A stretch of DNA of 64,000 nt from Celeribacter baekdonensis B30 (lineage in GTDB: Bacteria; Pseudomonadota; Alphaproteobacteria; Rhodobacterales; Rhodobacteraceae), in contig NZ_AMRK01000001.1 in the NCBI RefSeq assembly GCF_000299875.1, forward strand, positions 62,001 to 126,000, in the 5' to 3' direction. Below are positions 25,185-37,088 of the stretch, one piece after another. The notes beneath the pieces were generated by a model. It was not told the origin of the DNA. It made no database searches and was given only the letters and a program-made list of their open reading frames with translations. A program made the position numbers and the translations under genes. Numbering within the stretch: position 1 is the first letter of the stretch; every line of letters starts with the position of its first letter.

Positions 25185-26137
25185 TGATCTTACCTTTCCC
25201 ACGCATGCTTTTGCTGTCTTTGAGCGTCGTACTTTCTGTCGAGGCCAATGGCGCGTGCGCACTTGATCTCGACTTGCCGGGGGCTTCGGTTGAAACCGCC
25301 TCACGCGACGATTCCCTATCGGCCCAGCCGTTTCCGTCCAGCGCCTATCAAGGTGACGCCACACAGATGGTCATGGCCGAAGGCGCAGTGATACACCATG
25401 CCTACCGTCTGCCCGGCACAAGTTTGACGGCGTTTCAATTGATCCAACCTCTGCGCAAACAATTGGAAGCCGCCGGATTTCACATCGCTTTTGCCTGTGC
25501 CGATAGCCTGTGTGGTGGCTTTGATTTTCGCTACCTGCTGGATCTTTTGCCGGAACCGGCCATGCATGTGGATCTGGGAAATTTCCAATATCTCCTGGCC
25601 CAACACCCAGACGGGCGCACCATCGCCATTGTCACAAGCCGCGCGACCAGCGCCGGGTTTGTGCATATCAGCACGGTGACGCCAAGCGATACACCAGACG
25701 TCGAGTTGATTGCCCCCTCGTCCGGCCCCGAGACCCCCGCAGGCACTCTGCCGCCCAACCGCAATGTGATTGCCACACTTGAGGCGCGGGGTCGGGTGGT
25801 TTTGGATGATCTGTCGTTTGAAACCGGAGCGACCGAGCTTGGGGCGGGGCCTTTTGCCTCTCTCACACAGATCGCAGCCTATTTGACCACCCATCCTTTG
25901 ACGAAAATCGTTTTGGTCGGCCACACTGACACCGTTGGCGGATTGGCCAACAACACTGCCCTGTCGCGCAAGCGCGCGGAGGCAGTGCGGGCGCGGCTGA
26001 TATCGGCCCATGGCGTGTCTCCGGATCAGGTCAGCGCCGAAGGCATCGGCTATCTCGCGCCACGGGTATCAAACGCGACCGCCGAGGGCCGCGAGACAAA
26101 CAGAAGGGTCGAAGCGGTGATCGCCTCGACCCAGTAA
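25184..26137 (+). CDS. OmpA family protein (exported, C-terminal peptidoglycan-binding domain)
   Basis: This 317-aa exported protein has a signal peptide (about 1-26), a roughly 170-residue N-terminal domain of unknown fold containing two close cysteines (ACADSLCGG), and an OmpA-like domain (about 205-315). The peptidoglycan-binding features are VGHTDTVGG (Asp for diaminopimelate), NNTALSRKRAEAVR and the final ETNRRVEAVI. It lacks a beta-barrel and a lipobox, so it is probably periplasmic and tethered to the wall non-covalently. The ATG overlaps the GNAT stop (TGATG). The N-terminal domain resembles Rhodobacteraceae OmpA-like proteins without assigned role. Confidence 0.82.
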   Translation: MILPFPRMLLLSLSVVLSVEANGACALDLDLPGASVETASRDDSLSAQPFPSSAYQGDATQMVMAEGAVIHHAYRLPGTSLTAFQLIQPLRKQLEAAGFHIAFACADSLCGGFDFRYLLDLLPEPAMHVDLGNFQYLLAQHPDGRTIAIVTSRATSAGFVHISTVTPSDTPDVELIAPSSGPETPAGTLPPNRNVIATLEARGRVVLDDLSFETGATELGAGPFASLTQIAAYLTTHPLTKIVLVGHTDTVGGLANNTALSRKRAEAVRARLISAHGVSPDQVSAEGIGYLAPRVSNATAEGRETNRRVEAVIASTQ

Positions 26138-26180
26138 TGGCTTTCGCCTTCTCTCCACGAGAATTCGTTTGGGTGTCACA

Positions 26181-27086
26181 TCACCACTTGTCAGGTCCTT
26201 TGTCGGCAAAGGAATGCACAAGGAAATCAATGAATGCGCGTACTTTCGGCTGGGTAAAGCGGCCCGGCGGATAGACCGCATAGATGCCTTGAGTCTCTGA
26301 CGGAAGGTCCGGGATCGCCTCTTCGATCAGGCCCGCTTCCATTGCATCCGCGTAAAGGAAGGACGGCAGATAGGCGATGCCAAGGCCCGAAATACAAGCG
26401 TTGAGCAGCGACTGACCATCATTCACCGTCAACCAGCCAGCGGTGCGGATTTGCCGCTTTTCACCAGAGGGCGCGGTCAGTTTCCACACCGCCCCGTTGG
26501 ATTGGTTGGAATAATGCAAAAGCTTGTGATCATTCAGATCGTCGATCTTTTCGGGCCGACCGTATTTTTCAAAATAGGCCGGGGCGCCGACCATGCGTTT
26601 GGTGGTCTCGGTCAATTTACGGGCGCGCAGGGTGCTGTCTTCCAACTCGCCAATGCGCACGGCCATGTCAAAGCCTTCGGAAATCAACTCCACATAGCGA
26701 TTGTTCAGCACCATATTGACGGTGATGTCAGGGAATTCGGACAAAAACTCGCCCAACACAGGCGAGAGATGATTGACGCCAAAATCGGTTGCCACCGAGA
26801 TGCGCAACAGCCCGGAAGGCGCGCTTTGCATGGAGGTGACCAGCGCGTCCGCCTCGCCCGCATCGTTCAAAACCCGGCGGGCGCGGTCATAATAGGCCAA
26901 TCCGATCTCTGTCGGACTGACCCGGCGGGTTGTGCGGTTGAGCAACCGTGCGCCCAAACGCGCCTCAAGGGCAGATACATGTTTGGAAACGGCGGATTTG
27001 GAAATCCCCATCTTCTTTGCTGCATCCGTGAAACCGCCCTGGTCCACAACGGTGGCAAAGGCTTCCATTTCCGTCAGTCGATCCAT
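26181..27086 (-). CDS. LysR-type transcriptional regulator
   Basis: This 301-aa DNA-binding regulator has an N-terminal winged helix-turn-helix (about 1-60: FTDAAKKMGISKSAVSKHVSALE) and a periplasmic-binding-protein-like effector domain (about 90-295). The overall sequence resembles the DsdC/AaeR-like group that often controls oxidoreductases or efflux. The ATG at 27086 is where homology starts; 20 upstream codons are in frame but not conserved. It is followed on the same strand by nothing and preceded by the 2,4-dienoyl-CoA reductase gene 202 bp upstream. Its target is not evident, because LysR genes normally regulate a divergent neighbour and there is none. Confidence 0.87.
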   Translation of the reverse strand: MDRLTEMEAFATVVDQGGFTDAAKKMGISKSAVSKHVSALEARLGARLLNRTTRRVSPTEIGLAYYDRARRVLNDAGEADALVTSMQSAPSGLLRISVATDFGVNHLSPVLGEFLSEFPDITVNMVLNNRYVELISEGFDMAVRIGELEDSTLRARKLTETTKRMVGAPAYFEKYGRPEKIDDLNDHKLLHYSNQSNGAVWKLTAPSGEKRQIRTAGWLTVNDGQSLLNACISGLGIAYLPSFLYADAMEAGLIEEAIPDLPSETQGIYAVYPPGRFTQPKVRAFIDFLVHSFADKGPDKW

Positions 27087-27288
27087 GTCTGTCTTACCTA
27101 CAATCTTGACCCTACAAGCCACATCAATGACGGTCAATTCGGGCAAGAATGGGGAAGATGGGAGACAATAGCGTGGTGTTTCAAGGATCGTTCTGCGTCA
27201 GGAAACTCAGAAACAATCCCAAAACGGCATTTTTACCCCACCGAAAGCGCGCCTCCGGCGGGAGTGTTTGGGCGAGGAAGACACCGCG

Positions 27289-29379
<2,091 letters not shown>

Positions 29380-29401
29380 TCAGGGCCACAAATGCGCGGC
29401 C

Positions 29402-29788
29402 TCAGTTTGCACCGACCTCAAGACAATGCCGCCGAAATGCCCGTTTGAGCATGTCCAATTCCTGACGCAGCAAGTCCATTTCGGCACGGATATCATCGGC
29501 CAGGCCATCGCCCGCGATCAGGGCAAAAGAGCCAAGCACCTGTCCGCTGTCCCGATCTGTGAAGACAAAGGTCTGCACCCCGTCACTGATCACTTCGGAG
29601 GGCACAGCAAAGCGGAAAAACCAAACCCCGGCACGGTCCGGGTCCTCGGACAGGGTGTGCCCCGGCAATGGTTGATCGAGATAGCTCACCTCAATCTCCG
29701 GCAGCCGTTCAATCGCATCGGGCACACGCAATTCGCCCTCCCAAATCCCCGCCTGAAGCCGCGTTTTGACCAATGTCACCTTGTCCAT
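29402..29788 (-). CDS. Conserved hypothetical protein (Rhodobacterales type)
   Basis: This 128-aa acidic cytoplasmic protein without signal or TM segments probably has a beta-rich core (about 5-95: IEVSYLDQPLPGH, VWFFRFAVPSEVI, VFVFTDRD-like strands) and an amphipathic helix at the C-terminus. The function is unknown. ATG 29788 with GGAG nearby is preferred over an in-frame TTG five codons upstream. It overlaps nothing but follows the DUF6478-like gene by 11 bp, so the pair is an operon and may act together. Confidence 0.7.
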   Translation of the reverse strand: MDKVTLVKTRLQAGIWEGELRVPDAIERLPEIEVSYLDQPLPGHTLSEDPDRAGVWFFRFAVPSEVISDGVQTFVFTDRDSGQVLGSFALIAGDGLADDIRAEMDLLRQELDMLKRAFRRHCLEVGAN

Positions 29789-29799
29789 CTTGCTCTCCG

Positions 29800-30573
29800 T
29801 CAAAGTTCCGCGCGCGGACGGCGCGACAGAGTCAGGTCCCGCAGGACGATTTGGTTCATTTCGGGGCCTTCAAAGATCAAGTCGATCCAGAGTTTTTCAA
29901 CCCGTTTTTCGTTCAGCTTGGTGTAAGCCAGATCAAAATCGACAAAGCCTTCGTCGGAATGCAACGGCAATTCGCGCACCAATTGTTCGAGGTTCGGACC
30001 GTGTTTCACATTCAGCCGGGCGAAAATTTCAATTGGCTTTTCAAGGTCCACCGCGAAATCCAGCCGCAACACGTGGCGCAAGCTCAACCCATGACAGACC
30101 TCATCCGGGATATTGACCGACAAGGACAAAAAAGAGCCGTCAAAGCGAAACACATCGAGGCGCAGACCAAAGGGAGCCAGGTCTGCTTCTGAACTGTTAC
30201 GGACCTGGCGGTAGGTCAGTTCAGAGATTTGGCAATCGTGAAACAAGGTCGCCTCGGACCCGATGGATGTTTTCGAAGGCACCGCAGAGGCCCCTTGTGG
30301 CGCAATTGGACCGCGCCATAATTCGGGTCGATACGACCATTCGGTGTAAAGCGGCAATTGCATCGCATTCGATCCGATCAGCGGCAATGCCAAACGGCCT
30401 TCTGCAATGAAAAGGAATTGGTCCAACTCCCATCGCAGACTACGGGCCTGAGCACGCAACCACCGCAGTGTCGCAAGATCAAGCCCTTCGGCTGTGCGGA
30501 CACGGCGCGCCCAACGCGCTATCGACGCTTTGTTGAGACGTTTTTCAAACAGTTTCCTGACCCGACCGCTCAT
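29800..30573 (-). CDS. Conserved hypothetical protein (DUF6478-like)
   Basis: This 257-aa protein is rich in Arg at the N-terminus (KLFEKRLNKASIARWARRVRTAE), followed by a mostly beta predicted domain. That domain includes LPLYTEWSYRPELWRGPI near 73-90, FHDCQISELTYRQVRNSS near 111-128 and IFEGPEMNQIVLRDLTL near the end. It matches what I recall of a Rhodobacteraceae family labelled DUF6478, without known function; that assignment is tentative. There is no signal peptide. It is the first gene of a two-gene unit with the 128-aa protein downstream. Confidence 0.65.
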   Translation of the reverse strand: MSGRVRKLFEKRLNKASIARWARRVRTAEGLDLATLRWLRAQARSLRWELDQFLFIAEGRLALPLIGSNAMQLPLYTEWSYRPELWRGPIAPQGASAVPSKTSIGSEATLFHDCQISELTYRQVRNSSEADLAPFGLRLDVFRFDGSFLSLSVNIPDEVCHGLSLRHVLRLDFAVDLEKPIEIFARLNVKHGPNLEQLVRELPLHSDEGFVDFDLAYTKLNEKRVEKLWIDLIFEGPEMNQIVLRDLTLSRRPRAEL

Positions 30574-30726
30574 ACTCTTAAGAAACCTTTCTGTGCACCT
30601 GCCTTAGCCCATGACGTTCTTTGACGTGCCTTTGACTTTGGCCAATTATGACCGACACAGGTTTCATCTCAACAAACGCCCAATAAATCCAGTGTTTGGT
30701 TCCATTTTGGCAATAATTTTCGCCCA

Positions 30727-31368
30727 TTACGTCGGGTTTTTACGCGCCAAAACCCCCGCGAACTGTTTCAAGGCGGTTTTTAATCCGCCAGACGACATTG
30801 GAGCCTGAGAGAACGGCGTTGCCGTCGCGGTCATCAACCGCCCCCCTGAGACAAAGAAGGCCCGCCAATATTCATCATCAAGCCCATTGATCATAGGCGC
30901 AGAGCTATCACGGGCATGGACAAAGACGGTGCCGCCTTCGATCGCACTGCCCAAAAGTGTGACCGTTGCCATGTTCCCAGACCGCGACAGGGCGGTGCGG
31001 CCAGCGTCGGAGGCAAAAAAGGCCTGAACGCCCGCTGCATCAAAGGCCGCCACGTCTGTCAACGGGCCAGAAACAGACAGAGTTAAAACCGCCGTGCTGG
31101 CTGTGCGCCCAAGATTGGAGCCGCCGCTCAGACCGGTGCAACTGCTCAAAAGCACGAAACTTCCGCCTTGCTCGTCTTTCACCGAGCCGGGGTCGATGCA
31201 AAATCCTGTTGGTCCGGCCACGGTCAGACCGCTACTGGACAGGCGGATCTCTTTCGGCGCGGCCTGTGTGGGTGTCACGGGTGTCGGCACCGCCATCTGA
31301 CAGGCCGACAGGGCCAAAACCAGACTGAGGATAAAGCCGCTCCAAAGCCCCTGTTTGTATCGGCTCAT
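30727..31368 (-). CDS. Putative lipoprotein, unknown function
   Basis: This 213-aa lipoprotein has an N-terminal hydrophobic signal and lipobox ALSAC near residue 21. The mature part contains two cysteines (TGFCIDPG and SSCTGLSG) spaced for a possible disulfide, and alternating hydrophobic segments with many Ser/Thr/Gly. The function is not recognised. The ATG at 31368 has AAGG six bases upstream and coincides with the signal peptide. It is divergent from the CPBP protease gene, separated by 198 bp that should hold both promoters. Confidence 0.7.
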   Translation of the reverse strand: MSRYKQGLWSGFILSLVLALSACQMAVPTPVTPTQAAPKEIRLSSSGLTVAGPTGFCIDPGSVKDEQGGSFVLLSSCTGLSGGSNLGRTASTAVLTLSVSGPLTDVAAFDAAGVQAFFASDAGRTALSRSGNMATVTLLGSAIEGGTVFVHARDSSAPMINGLDDEYWRAFFVSGGRLMTATATPFSQAPMSSGGLKTALKQFAGVLARKNPT

Positions 31369-31566
31369 ATGATGCCTTACCTTTACCAAAATCCCGAAAA
31401 TCCAATTGACTGTCGCGTCGCAACCGCACTTGGCATACAAGGGATGTCGCCCTGCCTGCAAGCCATCCTTACACGGCTTGGCGGCACTACGCCGAGCGGC
31501 TTTCGGACCACCACAGGCCGTGCTATCGGTTTGGTCAAGCAACGCGCCGAACTCAGAAAGAACACC

Positions 31567-32469
31567 ATGATCCCGCCCCGCCCTCATCCCTATGATGCGA
31601 TCCTGCGGTCTGCGGCGCGCCGCCCCGAGCTTTGGCGCATCGCGGTTCAGATCTTGGCCGCTTTGGCGCTTGGAGCCTTGGTCACACCTGTGCTCTACGG
31701 GCTGATCGGGCGGATGGCGCCCGCGTTGATGCCCGTTCATTTTGGTCCGAGCGGGATCGTCATTGGGGCGACGCCCGGCGGGATGTTTGTGTTGCTGGCG
31801 GGCTATGCGGTGCTTTTGGTCGGCAGTGTTGTTTTGGCCCGCCGCTTGCACAACCGGAGCCTGCGCGAGATCACCGGACCGGCGAACGTGATGCGCAGGC
31901 AATTTTTCGCAACCCTCAAATGGGTCGCGCTCCTGAGCTTTGTCGCCATGCTCCTGCCGTGGGACAGCACCGATTCCGCGCTGTCAGAAAACCTCAATCT
32001 TGGGATGTGGCTGTTTTGGATGCCCTTCGCGCTTTTGGGCCTGATGATCCAAATCACCGCCGAAGAGGTGTTTTTTCGCGGCTATCTGCAAAGCCAACTG
32101 ATCGCCTCGACCAAATCCTACACGCTGGGGGTATTGGCCGCCTCCGTTTTGTTCGGACTGGGCCATCTCAGCGGCGCGGTCGAAGGAACGGCGGCGATAT
32201 TCCCGGTTGTCTGGGCGATGTTGTTTGGGCTTTTGGCGGGCGATCTGACCGCGCGTTCGGGCACAATTGGTCCGGCTTGCGCATTACACCTGATGAACAA
32301 TGCCACCGCCATGGTGATCGCCCCGCAGCAAGACATCATGTCTGGCTTTGGTCGCATGGTCCAAACGCTTGATCTCACCGACGCCTATAGCGACCCAAAA
32401 GTGATTGCCTTTCAAACGCTGCTTTTGTTGGCAACATGGCTGACCGCAAGGCTTGCGATCAGGCGTTGA
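31567..32469 (+). CDS. CPBP family intramembrane glutamic endopeptidase
   Basis: This 300-aa multi-spanning inner-membrane protein (about eight hydrophobic segments) belongs to the CAAX protease/bacteriocin-processing (Abi) family. The catalytic set is present: EEVFFR at 166-171 with the paired glutamates, LFGLGHL with His200, and a third motif ALHLMNNATA near 235-244. Such proteases cleave membrane substrates or provide bacteriocin immunity; the substrate here is unknown. The start is the ATG at 31567, the last one before the first TM region, with a weak AAAGAA. accD begins 63 bp downstream in the same direction. Confidence 0.82.
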   Translation: MIPPRPHPYDAILRSAARRPELWRIAVQILAALALGALVTPVLYGLIGRMAPALMPVHFGPSGIVIGATPGGMFVLLAGYAVLLVGSVVLARRLHNRSLREITGPANVMRRQFFATLKWVALLSFVAMLLPWDSTDSALSENLNLGMWLFWMPFALLGLMIQITAEEVFFRGYLQSQLIASTKSYTLGVLAASVLFGLGHLSGAVEGTAAIFPVVWAMLFGLLAGDLTARSGTIGPACALHLMNNATAMVIAPQQDIMSGFGRMVQTLDLTDAYSDPKVIAFQTLLLLATWLTARLAIRR

Positions 32470-32532
32470 TTGCAATTCTTCTCCCATGGCCTTATCTGAG
32501 GGCCAGTAATGTTACGTCCAAAGGCTCCCCGT

Positions 32533-33498
32533 ATGAACTGGATTTCCAACTACGTCCGTCCAAAGATCAATTCGCTGTTTTCCAAACACGATACCCCGGA
32601 CAACCTTTGGACCAAATGTCCAGAATGCAACACCATGCTGTTCCATCGCGAATTGGCAGACAATCTCAATGTCTGCACCAATTGCGATCACCACATGCAT
32701 ATCACGCCGCGCGCGCGCTTTTCGGCGCTGTTTGATGGCGGGGTGTTTTCTGAGATCAAGGTTCCCGAACCGATTGAAGATCCTTTGAAATTCCGCGACC
32801 AAAAACGCTATCCCGAGCGGATGAAAGCGGCACAGCGCTCCACCGGCGAAAAAGAAGCCATGTTGGTGGCTGAGGGCGAGATGGGGCGCACACCGATCGT
32901 GGCCGCCGCACAGGATTTTTCGTTCATGGCGGGTTCCATGGGCATGTATGTCGGCAATGCTTTCATCGCCGGCGTTGAACGCGCCATCGCACTCAAACGC
33001 CCGTTCGTGATGTTTTCCGCCGCCGGCGGCGCCCGGATGCAAGAGGGGATTCTCTCCCTCATGCAAATGCCGCGCACCACCGTGGCGGTCGAGATGCTCA
33101 AAGAGGCTGGCCTGCCCTATATCGTTGTGCTCACCCATCCGACCACCGGCGGCGTCACCGCCTCCTACGCCATGCTGGGCGACGTGCAAATCGCCGAACC
33201 CAATGCATTGATTTGTTTCGCGGGTCCGCGTGTGATCGAACAGACGATTCGTGAAAAACTGCCCGAAGGCTTTCAGCGCGCCGAATACCTGTTGGATCAC
33301 GGCATGTTGGACCGGGTGACCCACCGGAGTCAGATGAAATCCGAATTGGTCACGATCCTGCGCATGTTGGGACAAATGACCCCGGCCGTTGCGGGTGATC
33401 TTCCGGCACCCACACCCGAGGTCAAACCTCTTGAGGCCGCAAAAGCCCCCGAGGGTGCAAAGCCCAAAACGACCCCTGCCAAGGACGCGCAAAAGTGA
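32533..33498 (+). CDS. accD: Acetyl-CoA carboxylase carboxyltransferase subunit beta
   Basis: This is the carboxyltransferase beta chain, making malonyl-CoA for fatty-acid synthesis together with AccA, AccB and AccC. It is 321 aa with an N-terminal zinc ribbon (Cys29, Cys32, Cys48, Cys51) and a crotonase-fold carboxyltransferase domain ([42 protein letters not shown]). A Pro/Lys/Ala-rich tail of about 40 residues follows the core. ATG 32533 matches the family N-terminus MNWI; an in-frame ATG at 32509 has a slightly better GAGGG site. Its stop overlaps the folC start (GTGA), a common alphaproteobacterial pairing. Confidence 0.95.
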   Translation: MNWISNYVRPKINSLFSKHDTPDNLWTKCPECNTMLFHRELADNLNVCTNCDHHMHITPRARFSALFDGGVFSEIKVPEPIEDPLKFRDQKRYPERMKAAQRSTGEKEAMLVAEGEMGRTPIVAAAQDFSFMAGSMGMYVGNAFIAGVERAIALKRPFVMFSAAGGARMQEGILSLMQMPRTTVAVEMLKEAGLPYIVVLTHPTTGGVTASYAMLGDVQIAEPNALICFAGPRVIEQTIREKLPEGFQRAEYLLDHGMLDRVTHRSQMKSELVTILRMLGQMTPAVAGDLPAPTPEVKPLEAAKAPEGAKPKTTPAKDAQK

Positions 33499-34769
33499 CA
33501 TCCTCCTCGTCGGACATCATCCTTGATCGGTTGATGTCGCTTCACCCCAAGATCATTGATCTTGTGCTGGACCGTGTCTGGCGTTTGCTGGACGCCTTGG
33601 ATCACCCCGAACGCGATCTGCCCCCGGTGATTCACATCGCGGGCACCAACGGCAAAGGCTCGACCCAGGCGATGATCCGTGCCGGGCTTGAGGCCGCCGA
33701 CAAATCGGTTCACGCCTATACTTCGCCGCATCTGGCACGGTTTCACGAGCGCATTCGTTTGGCGGGCACGTTTATTTCCGAACCCGCGCTGATGCAGGTG
33801 TTGGAAGAATGCGAGATTGCCAACGGCGGCGCGCCGATCACCTATTTCGAAATCACCACCGTTGCGGGCATCCTCGCCATGGCGCGCACCCCTGCGGATT
33901 ATACTTTGCTTGAGGTGGGCCTTGGCGGGCGGTTGGATGCGACCAATGTGGTCGAGTCCCCGGCCTTGACCATCATCACCCCGATCTCGATTGATCACAC
34001 TCAATATCTGGGCGAAACTCTGGCCGAGATTGCGACGGAAAAAGCCGGGATCATCAAACGCGGTGTGCCCTGTATCGTTGGCCCGCAACCCGACGAGGCG
34101 ATGGAGGTCATCGAAGCCCGCGCCGCCCGTCTTGGCGCGCCGCTTTTGGCCTATGGTCAACACTGGCATGTTTGGGAAGAACGCGGTCGCCTGATTTATC
34201 AGGACGAACACGGGTTGCGTGACCTGCCGCTGCCGCGTCTGATCGGCCATCACCAAGTCATCAACGCGGGCGCTGCCATTGCCGCGCTGCGCCATCTTGG
34301 CTTTGACGATGCCGCCTTTGAGGCCGCTTTAACGGACGCCTATTGGCCCGCCCGGATGCAACGCCTTGCCACCGGACCGCTGAATGATGCCGCCCCGAAA
34401 GCCGAGCTTTGGCTTGATGGCGGCCATAATCCGGCTGCGGGGATCGCCTTGGCCGAGGCTCTGGACCGTTTGCCAAACCGTCCAACCTATATGGTCTGCG
34501 GCATGCTGAACACCAAAGACGTGGGAGGCTATCTCGAACCGCTCGCGCGCCATGCCGAACGGCTTTATGCGGTGTCGATTCCCGACGCCCAAGCCACCCT
34601 GCCCGCCTCCGCCACCGCCGAAACGGCGCGCGAAGTTGGGATGGAGGCCCTCGAAGCCCAAAGTGTTTTGGCCGCAGTGCAAGAGATCGTCAGCACCGCC
34701 CCCGAAGCGCGTATATTGATCTGTGGCTCGCTCTATCTGGCCGGGCATATCCTGCAAGACAACGCGTGA
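33495..34769 (+). CDS. folC: Bifunctional dihydrofolate/folylpolyglutamate synthase
   Basis: This ATP-dependent ligase adds glutamate to dihydropteroate and then to folates. The 424-aa Mur-ligase-fold protein has the P-loop GTNGKGS at 50-56, the folate-site [15 protein letters not shown] near 73-87, and [21 protein letters not shown], which carries conserved residues and the carbamylated-lysine region. A C-terminal domain begins near [10 protein letters not shown]. The start is GTG at 33495, overlapping accD by 4 bp; ATG 33534 inside would remove conserved residues only marginally. Confidence 0.94.
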   Translation: MTSSSSDIILDRLMSLHPKIIDLVLDRVWRLLDALDHPERDLPPVIHIAGTNGKGSTQAMIRAGLEAADKSVHAYTSPHLARFHERIRLAGTFISEPALMQVLEECEIANGGAPITYFEITTVAGILAMARTPADYTLLEVGLGGRLDATNVVESPALTIITPISIDHTQYLGETLAEIATEKAGIIKRGVPCIVGPQPDEAMEVIEARAARLGAPLLAYGQHWHVWEERGRLIYQDEHGLRDLPLPRLIGHHQVINAGAAIAALRHLGFDDAAFEAALTDAYWPARMQRLATGPLNDAAPKAELWLDGGHNPAAGIALAEALDRLPNRPTYMVCGMLNTKDVGGYLEPLARHAERLYAVSIPDAQATLPASATAETAREVGMEALEAQSVLAAVQEIVSTAPEARILICGSLYLAGHILQDNA

Positions 34770-34851
34770 TCTGAACAGTCTCTGTGCGCTCGCGCATGTA
34801 GGCGCACGGCGGATTTGGCAGTATCTCTAGGCCAAGCACAGGAGATGCATC

Positions 34852-35883
34852 ATGTCTTTGGAATTCGGAATCGACACGTTTGGTGATGTCACATGGGACG
34901 ATCAGGGCCGCGATCTGTCGCACGGCCAAGTGATCCGCAACGTCATTGAAGAGGCCAAACTGGCCGATGCGGTTGGCCTCGATATTTTCGGTCTGGGCGA
35001 ACATCACCGCGACGATTTTGCGGTCTCCGCCCCGGACACGATCTTGGCCGCCATCGCCGCCGTGACCTCAAAGATCAAACTCACCTCTGCAGTTACCGTG
35101 TTGTCCTCGGACGATCCGATCCGGGTGTTTCAACGGTTTTCCACGATCCAAGCCATTTCAAATGGCCGCGCCGAAGTCACGCTTGGACGCGGCTCATTTA
35201 CCGAATCTTTCCCGCTCTTTGGCTTTGATCTCTCCGATTATGAGATGTTGTTTGAGGAAAAATTTGAGATTTTTTCCAAACTGACCAGTGAGGAGAAAAT
35301 CAGTTGGTCGGGCCGTCATCGCACCCCGCTCAAATCGCAAACGGTCTATCCGCGCCCTGAAAAGCCGATCCCGGTCTGGGTCGGTGTTGGCGGCACCCCC
35401 GAATCCGTAGTGCGTGCGGCCACCAATAACATGTCGATGTCTTTGGCCATCATCGGCGGCCCACCCGCCCGTTTTGCCCCCTACGCCGGGTTGTACCGCG
35501 AAGTGCGCGAAAAAATGGATGCGGCACCCTTGCCCATTGGCTGTCATTCGCCGGGCCATATTGCCGCCACCGACCAAGAGGCACGGGATCGGTTTTTCGA
35601 CGGCTACCGCGTGATGCATCAACGCATCGGGCGCACACGCGGCTGGCCGCCGCTGACCCGTGACGCATTTGAACACGAGGTTGAAAACGGCGCGCTGTAC
35701 GTTGGCTCGCCCGACACGGTGGCGCGCAAAATTGCCGCCACGGTTCAGGCGCTCGATGTCCAGCGGTTTGATCTCAAATATTCCGCTGGCCCGGTCAGCC
35801 ATGAGGTGTTGATGGACAATATTCGGCTCTATGGCGAAGAGGTTGTGCCGCGGGTGCGCGCGCTTTTGGGCCTCACAGCCTAA
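34852..35883 (+). CDS. LLM class flavin-dependent oxidoreductase (Atu2307/SP_0267-like)
   Basis: This 343-aa luciferase-like TIM-barrel monooxygenase uses reduced FMN. It shows GLGEHHRDDFAVSAPD near 43-58, a typical bacterial-luciferase-family strand, and TLGRGSFTESFPLFG near 112-126. It ends in a YVGSPDTVARKI segment, shared by this subfamily. No reductase partner or sulfonate/alkane gene set is adjacent, so the substrate is open. AGGAGA lies six to seven bases before the ATG. It converges with zapE, whose stop codon is one base away, without a hairpin terminator between them. Confidence 0.85.
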   Translation: MSLEFGIDTFGDVTWDDQGRDLSHGQVIRNVIEEAKLADAVGLDIFGLGEHHRDDFAVSAPDTILAAIAAVTSKIKLTSAVTVLSSDDPIRVFQRFSTIQAISNGRAEVTLGRGSFTESFPLFGFDLSDYEMLFEEKFEIFSKLTSEEKISWSGRHRTPLKSQTVYPRPEKPIPVWVGVGGTPESVVRAATNNMSMSLAIIGGPPARFAPYAGLYREVREKMDAAPLPIGCHSPGHIAATDQEARDRFFDGYRVMHQRIGRTRGWPPLTRDAFEHEVENGALYVGSPDTVARKIAATVQALDVQRFDLKYSAGPVSHEVLMDNIRLYGEEVVPRVRALLGLTA

Positions 35884-35884
35884 G

Positions 35885-36976
35885 TCACGCGCCGTCTTCG
35901 GCCTCGCCCCAGCTCGCGTCCTGCATCTCGCGCAGGCGCGACGCGGTGCGTTCAAATTCAAACGCCCCAGCGCCTTCGACATACAGGCTCTCGGGCTCAT
36001 CCACCGCACTACACACCAGCCGCACCTTAGCCTCATAAAGCGCGTCAATTAGGGTCACGAACCGTTTGGCCTCGTTGAAGTTGCTCCGGGTCAGGCGCGG
36101 AATGTCTTCCAAGATCAGCAGCTTAACAGCGCCCGCGATGACAAGATAATCGCCGGGGCCAAACATCTGACCACAGAGATCCCAAAAGCTCGCCCGCGCA
36201 ATGCCGTTGTGAAACCTGGGCAAGACGACATCGCGGCCTTTGACCTTGAGCGTCAGCGACTCGGTCGCACCGCCGGTCAAATCCGTCCAAATATCCTCAA
36301 TCGCTGCCCGTGCCTCTGCGTCCACCGGCTGAAAATACACCGGCGTTCCGGTCAAACGGCCTTGGCGATAATCCACCGGAGAATGCAGATGATGCACCTC
36401 CAGCCGTTCTTTCAAAATGGCGATGAAGGGCAAAAACAGCTGGCGGTTGAGCCCGTCTTTGTAGAGATCATCTGGCACCCGGTTCGAGGTGGTCACGACG
36501 GTGACGCCCTTGGCAAACAGCCCCTCAAACAACCGCCCCACGATCATCGCGTCGGCGATGTCGGTGATTTGCATCTCATCAAAGCACAAGAGTTTGATTT
36601 CGCTGGCGATCTCTTCGATCACGGGGGCTATGGCATCCGGTGTTCCGGCCTTGCGCGCCGTGTTGATGCCGTCTTGGACCTCTTGCATGAAAGCATGAAA
36701 ATGCACGCGGCGCGCCGGCACCGGGGCATGGTCATAAAACAGATCCATCAACATGGATTTGCCGCGCCCCACACCGCCCCAAAGGTAGAGCCCCGTGATG
36801 GGTTCGGGTTTCTTGCGCCCGCCGATCAGGGACAAAAGCCCTTTTTTCCCGGTCGGTTGGCTGGCCAGTTGCGCCCGCACCCGTTCCAGCATCGGCAGCA
36901 CAGATTCCTGCGCCGCATCCGCGCGCAGCGTGCCCTCGGCCACGCGGGCCGCATAAATATTCATAAGCGTATCCAT
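35885..36976 (-). CDS. zapE: Cell division protein ZapE (AFG1-like ATPase)
   Basis: This is a 363-aa AAA-type P-loop ATPase of the AFG1/ZapE family, linked to Z-ring destabilisation in bacteria and to protein quality control in mitochondria. Walker A is GGVGRGKS at 67-74, Walker B is LLCFDEMQITD near 141-151, and an SN-R sensor sits in TTSNRVPDDLY. The family C-terminus (YLVIAGAVKLLILEDIPRL.., TLIDALYE) is complete. The ATG follows a clean upstream gap of 112 bp to the divergent MFS gene. The length and motifs are standard. Confidence 0.92.
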   Translation of the reverse strand: MDTLMNIYAARVAEGTLRADAAQESVLPMLERVRAQLASQPTGKKGLLSLIGGRKKPEPITGLYLWGGVGRGKSMLMDLFYDHAPVPARRVHFHAFMQEVQDGINTARKAGTPDAIAPVIEEIASEIKLLCFDEMQITDIADAMIVGRLFEGLFAKGVTVVTTSNRVPDDLYKDGLNRQLFLPFIAILKERLEVHHLHSPVDYRQGRLTGTPVYFQPVDAEARAAIEDIWTDLTGGATESLTLKVKGRDVVLPRFHNGIARASFWDLCGQMFGPGDYLVIAGAVKLLILEDIPRLTRSNFNEAKRFVTLIDALYEAKVRLVCSAVDEPESLYVEGAGAFEFERTASRLREMQDASWGEAEDGA

Positions 36977-37088
36977 GCCCTCCCCATACTGCGTCCCGGA
37001 TCATAAGAAAAGATGATGCGTTTCATGCCAATCATTCAATTGACCTGTGCCCGGATTTTGCCGAAAGCTGACGCAAAGGAGACCAAAG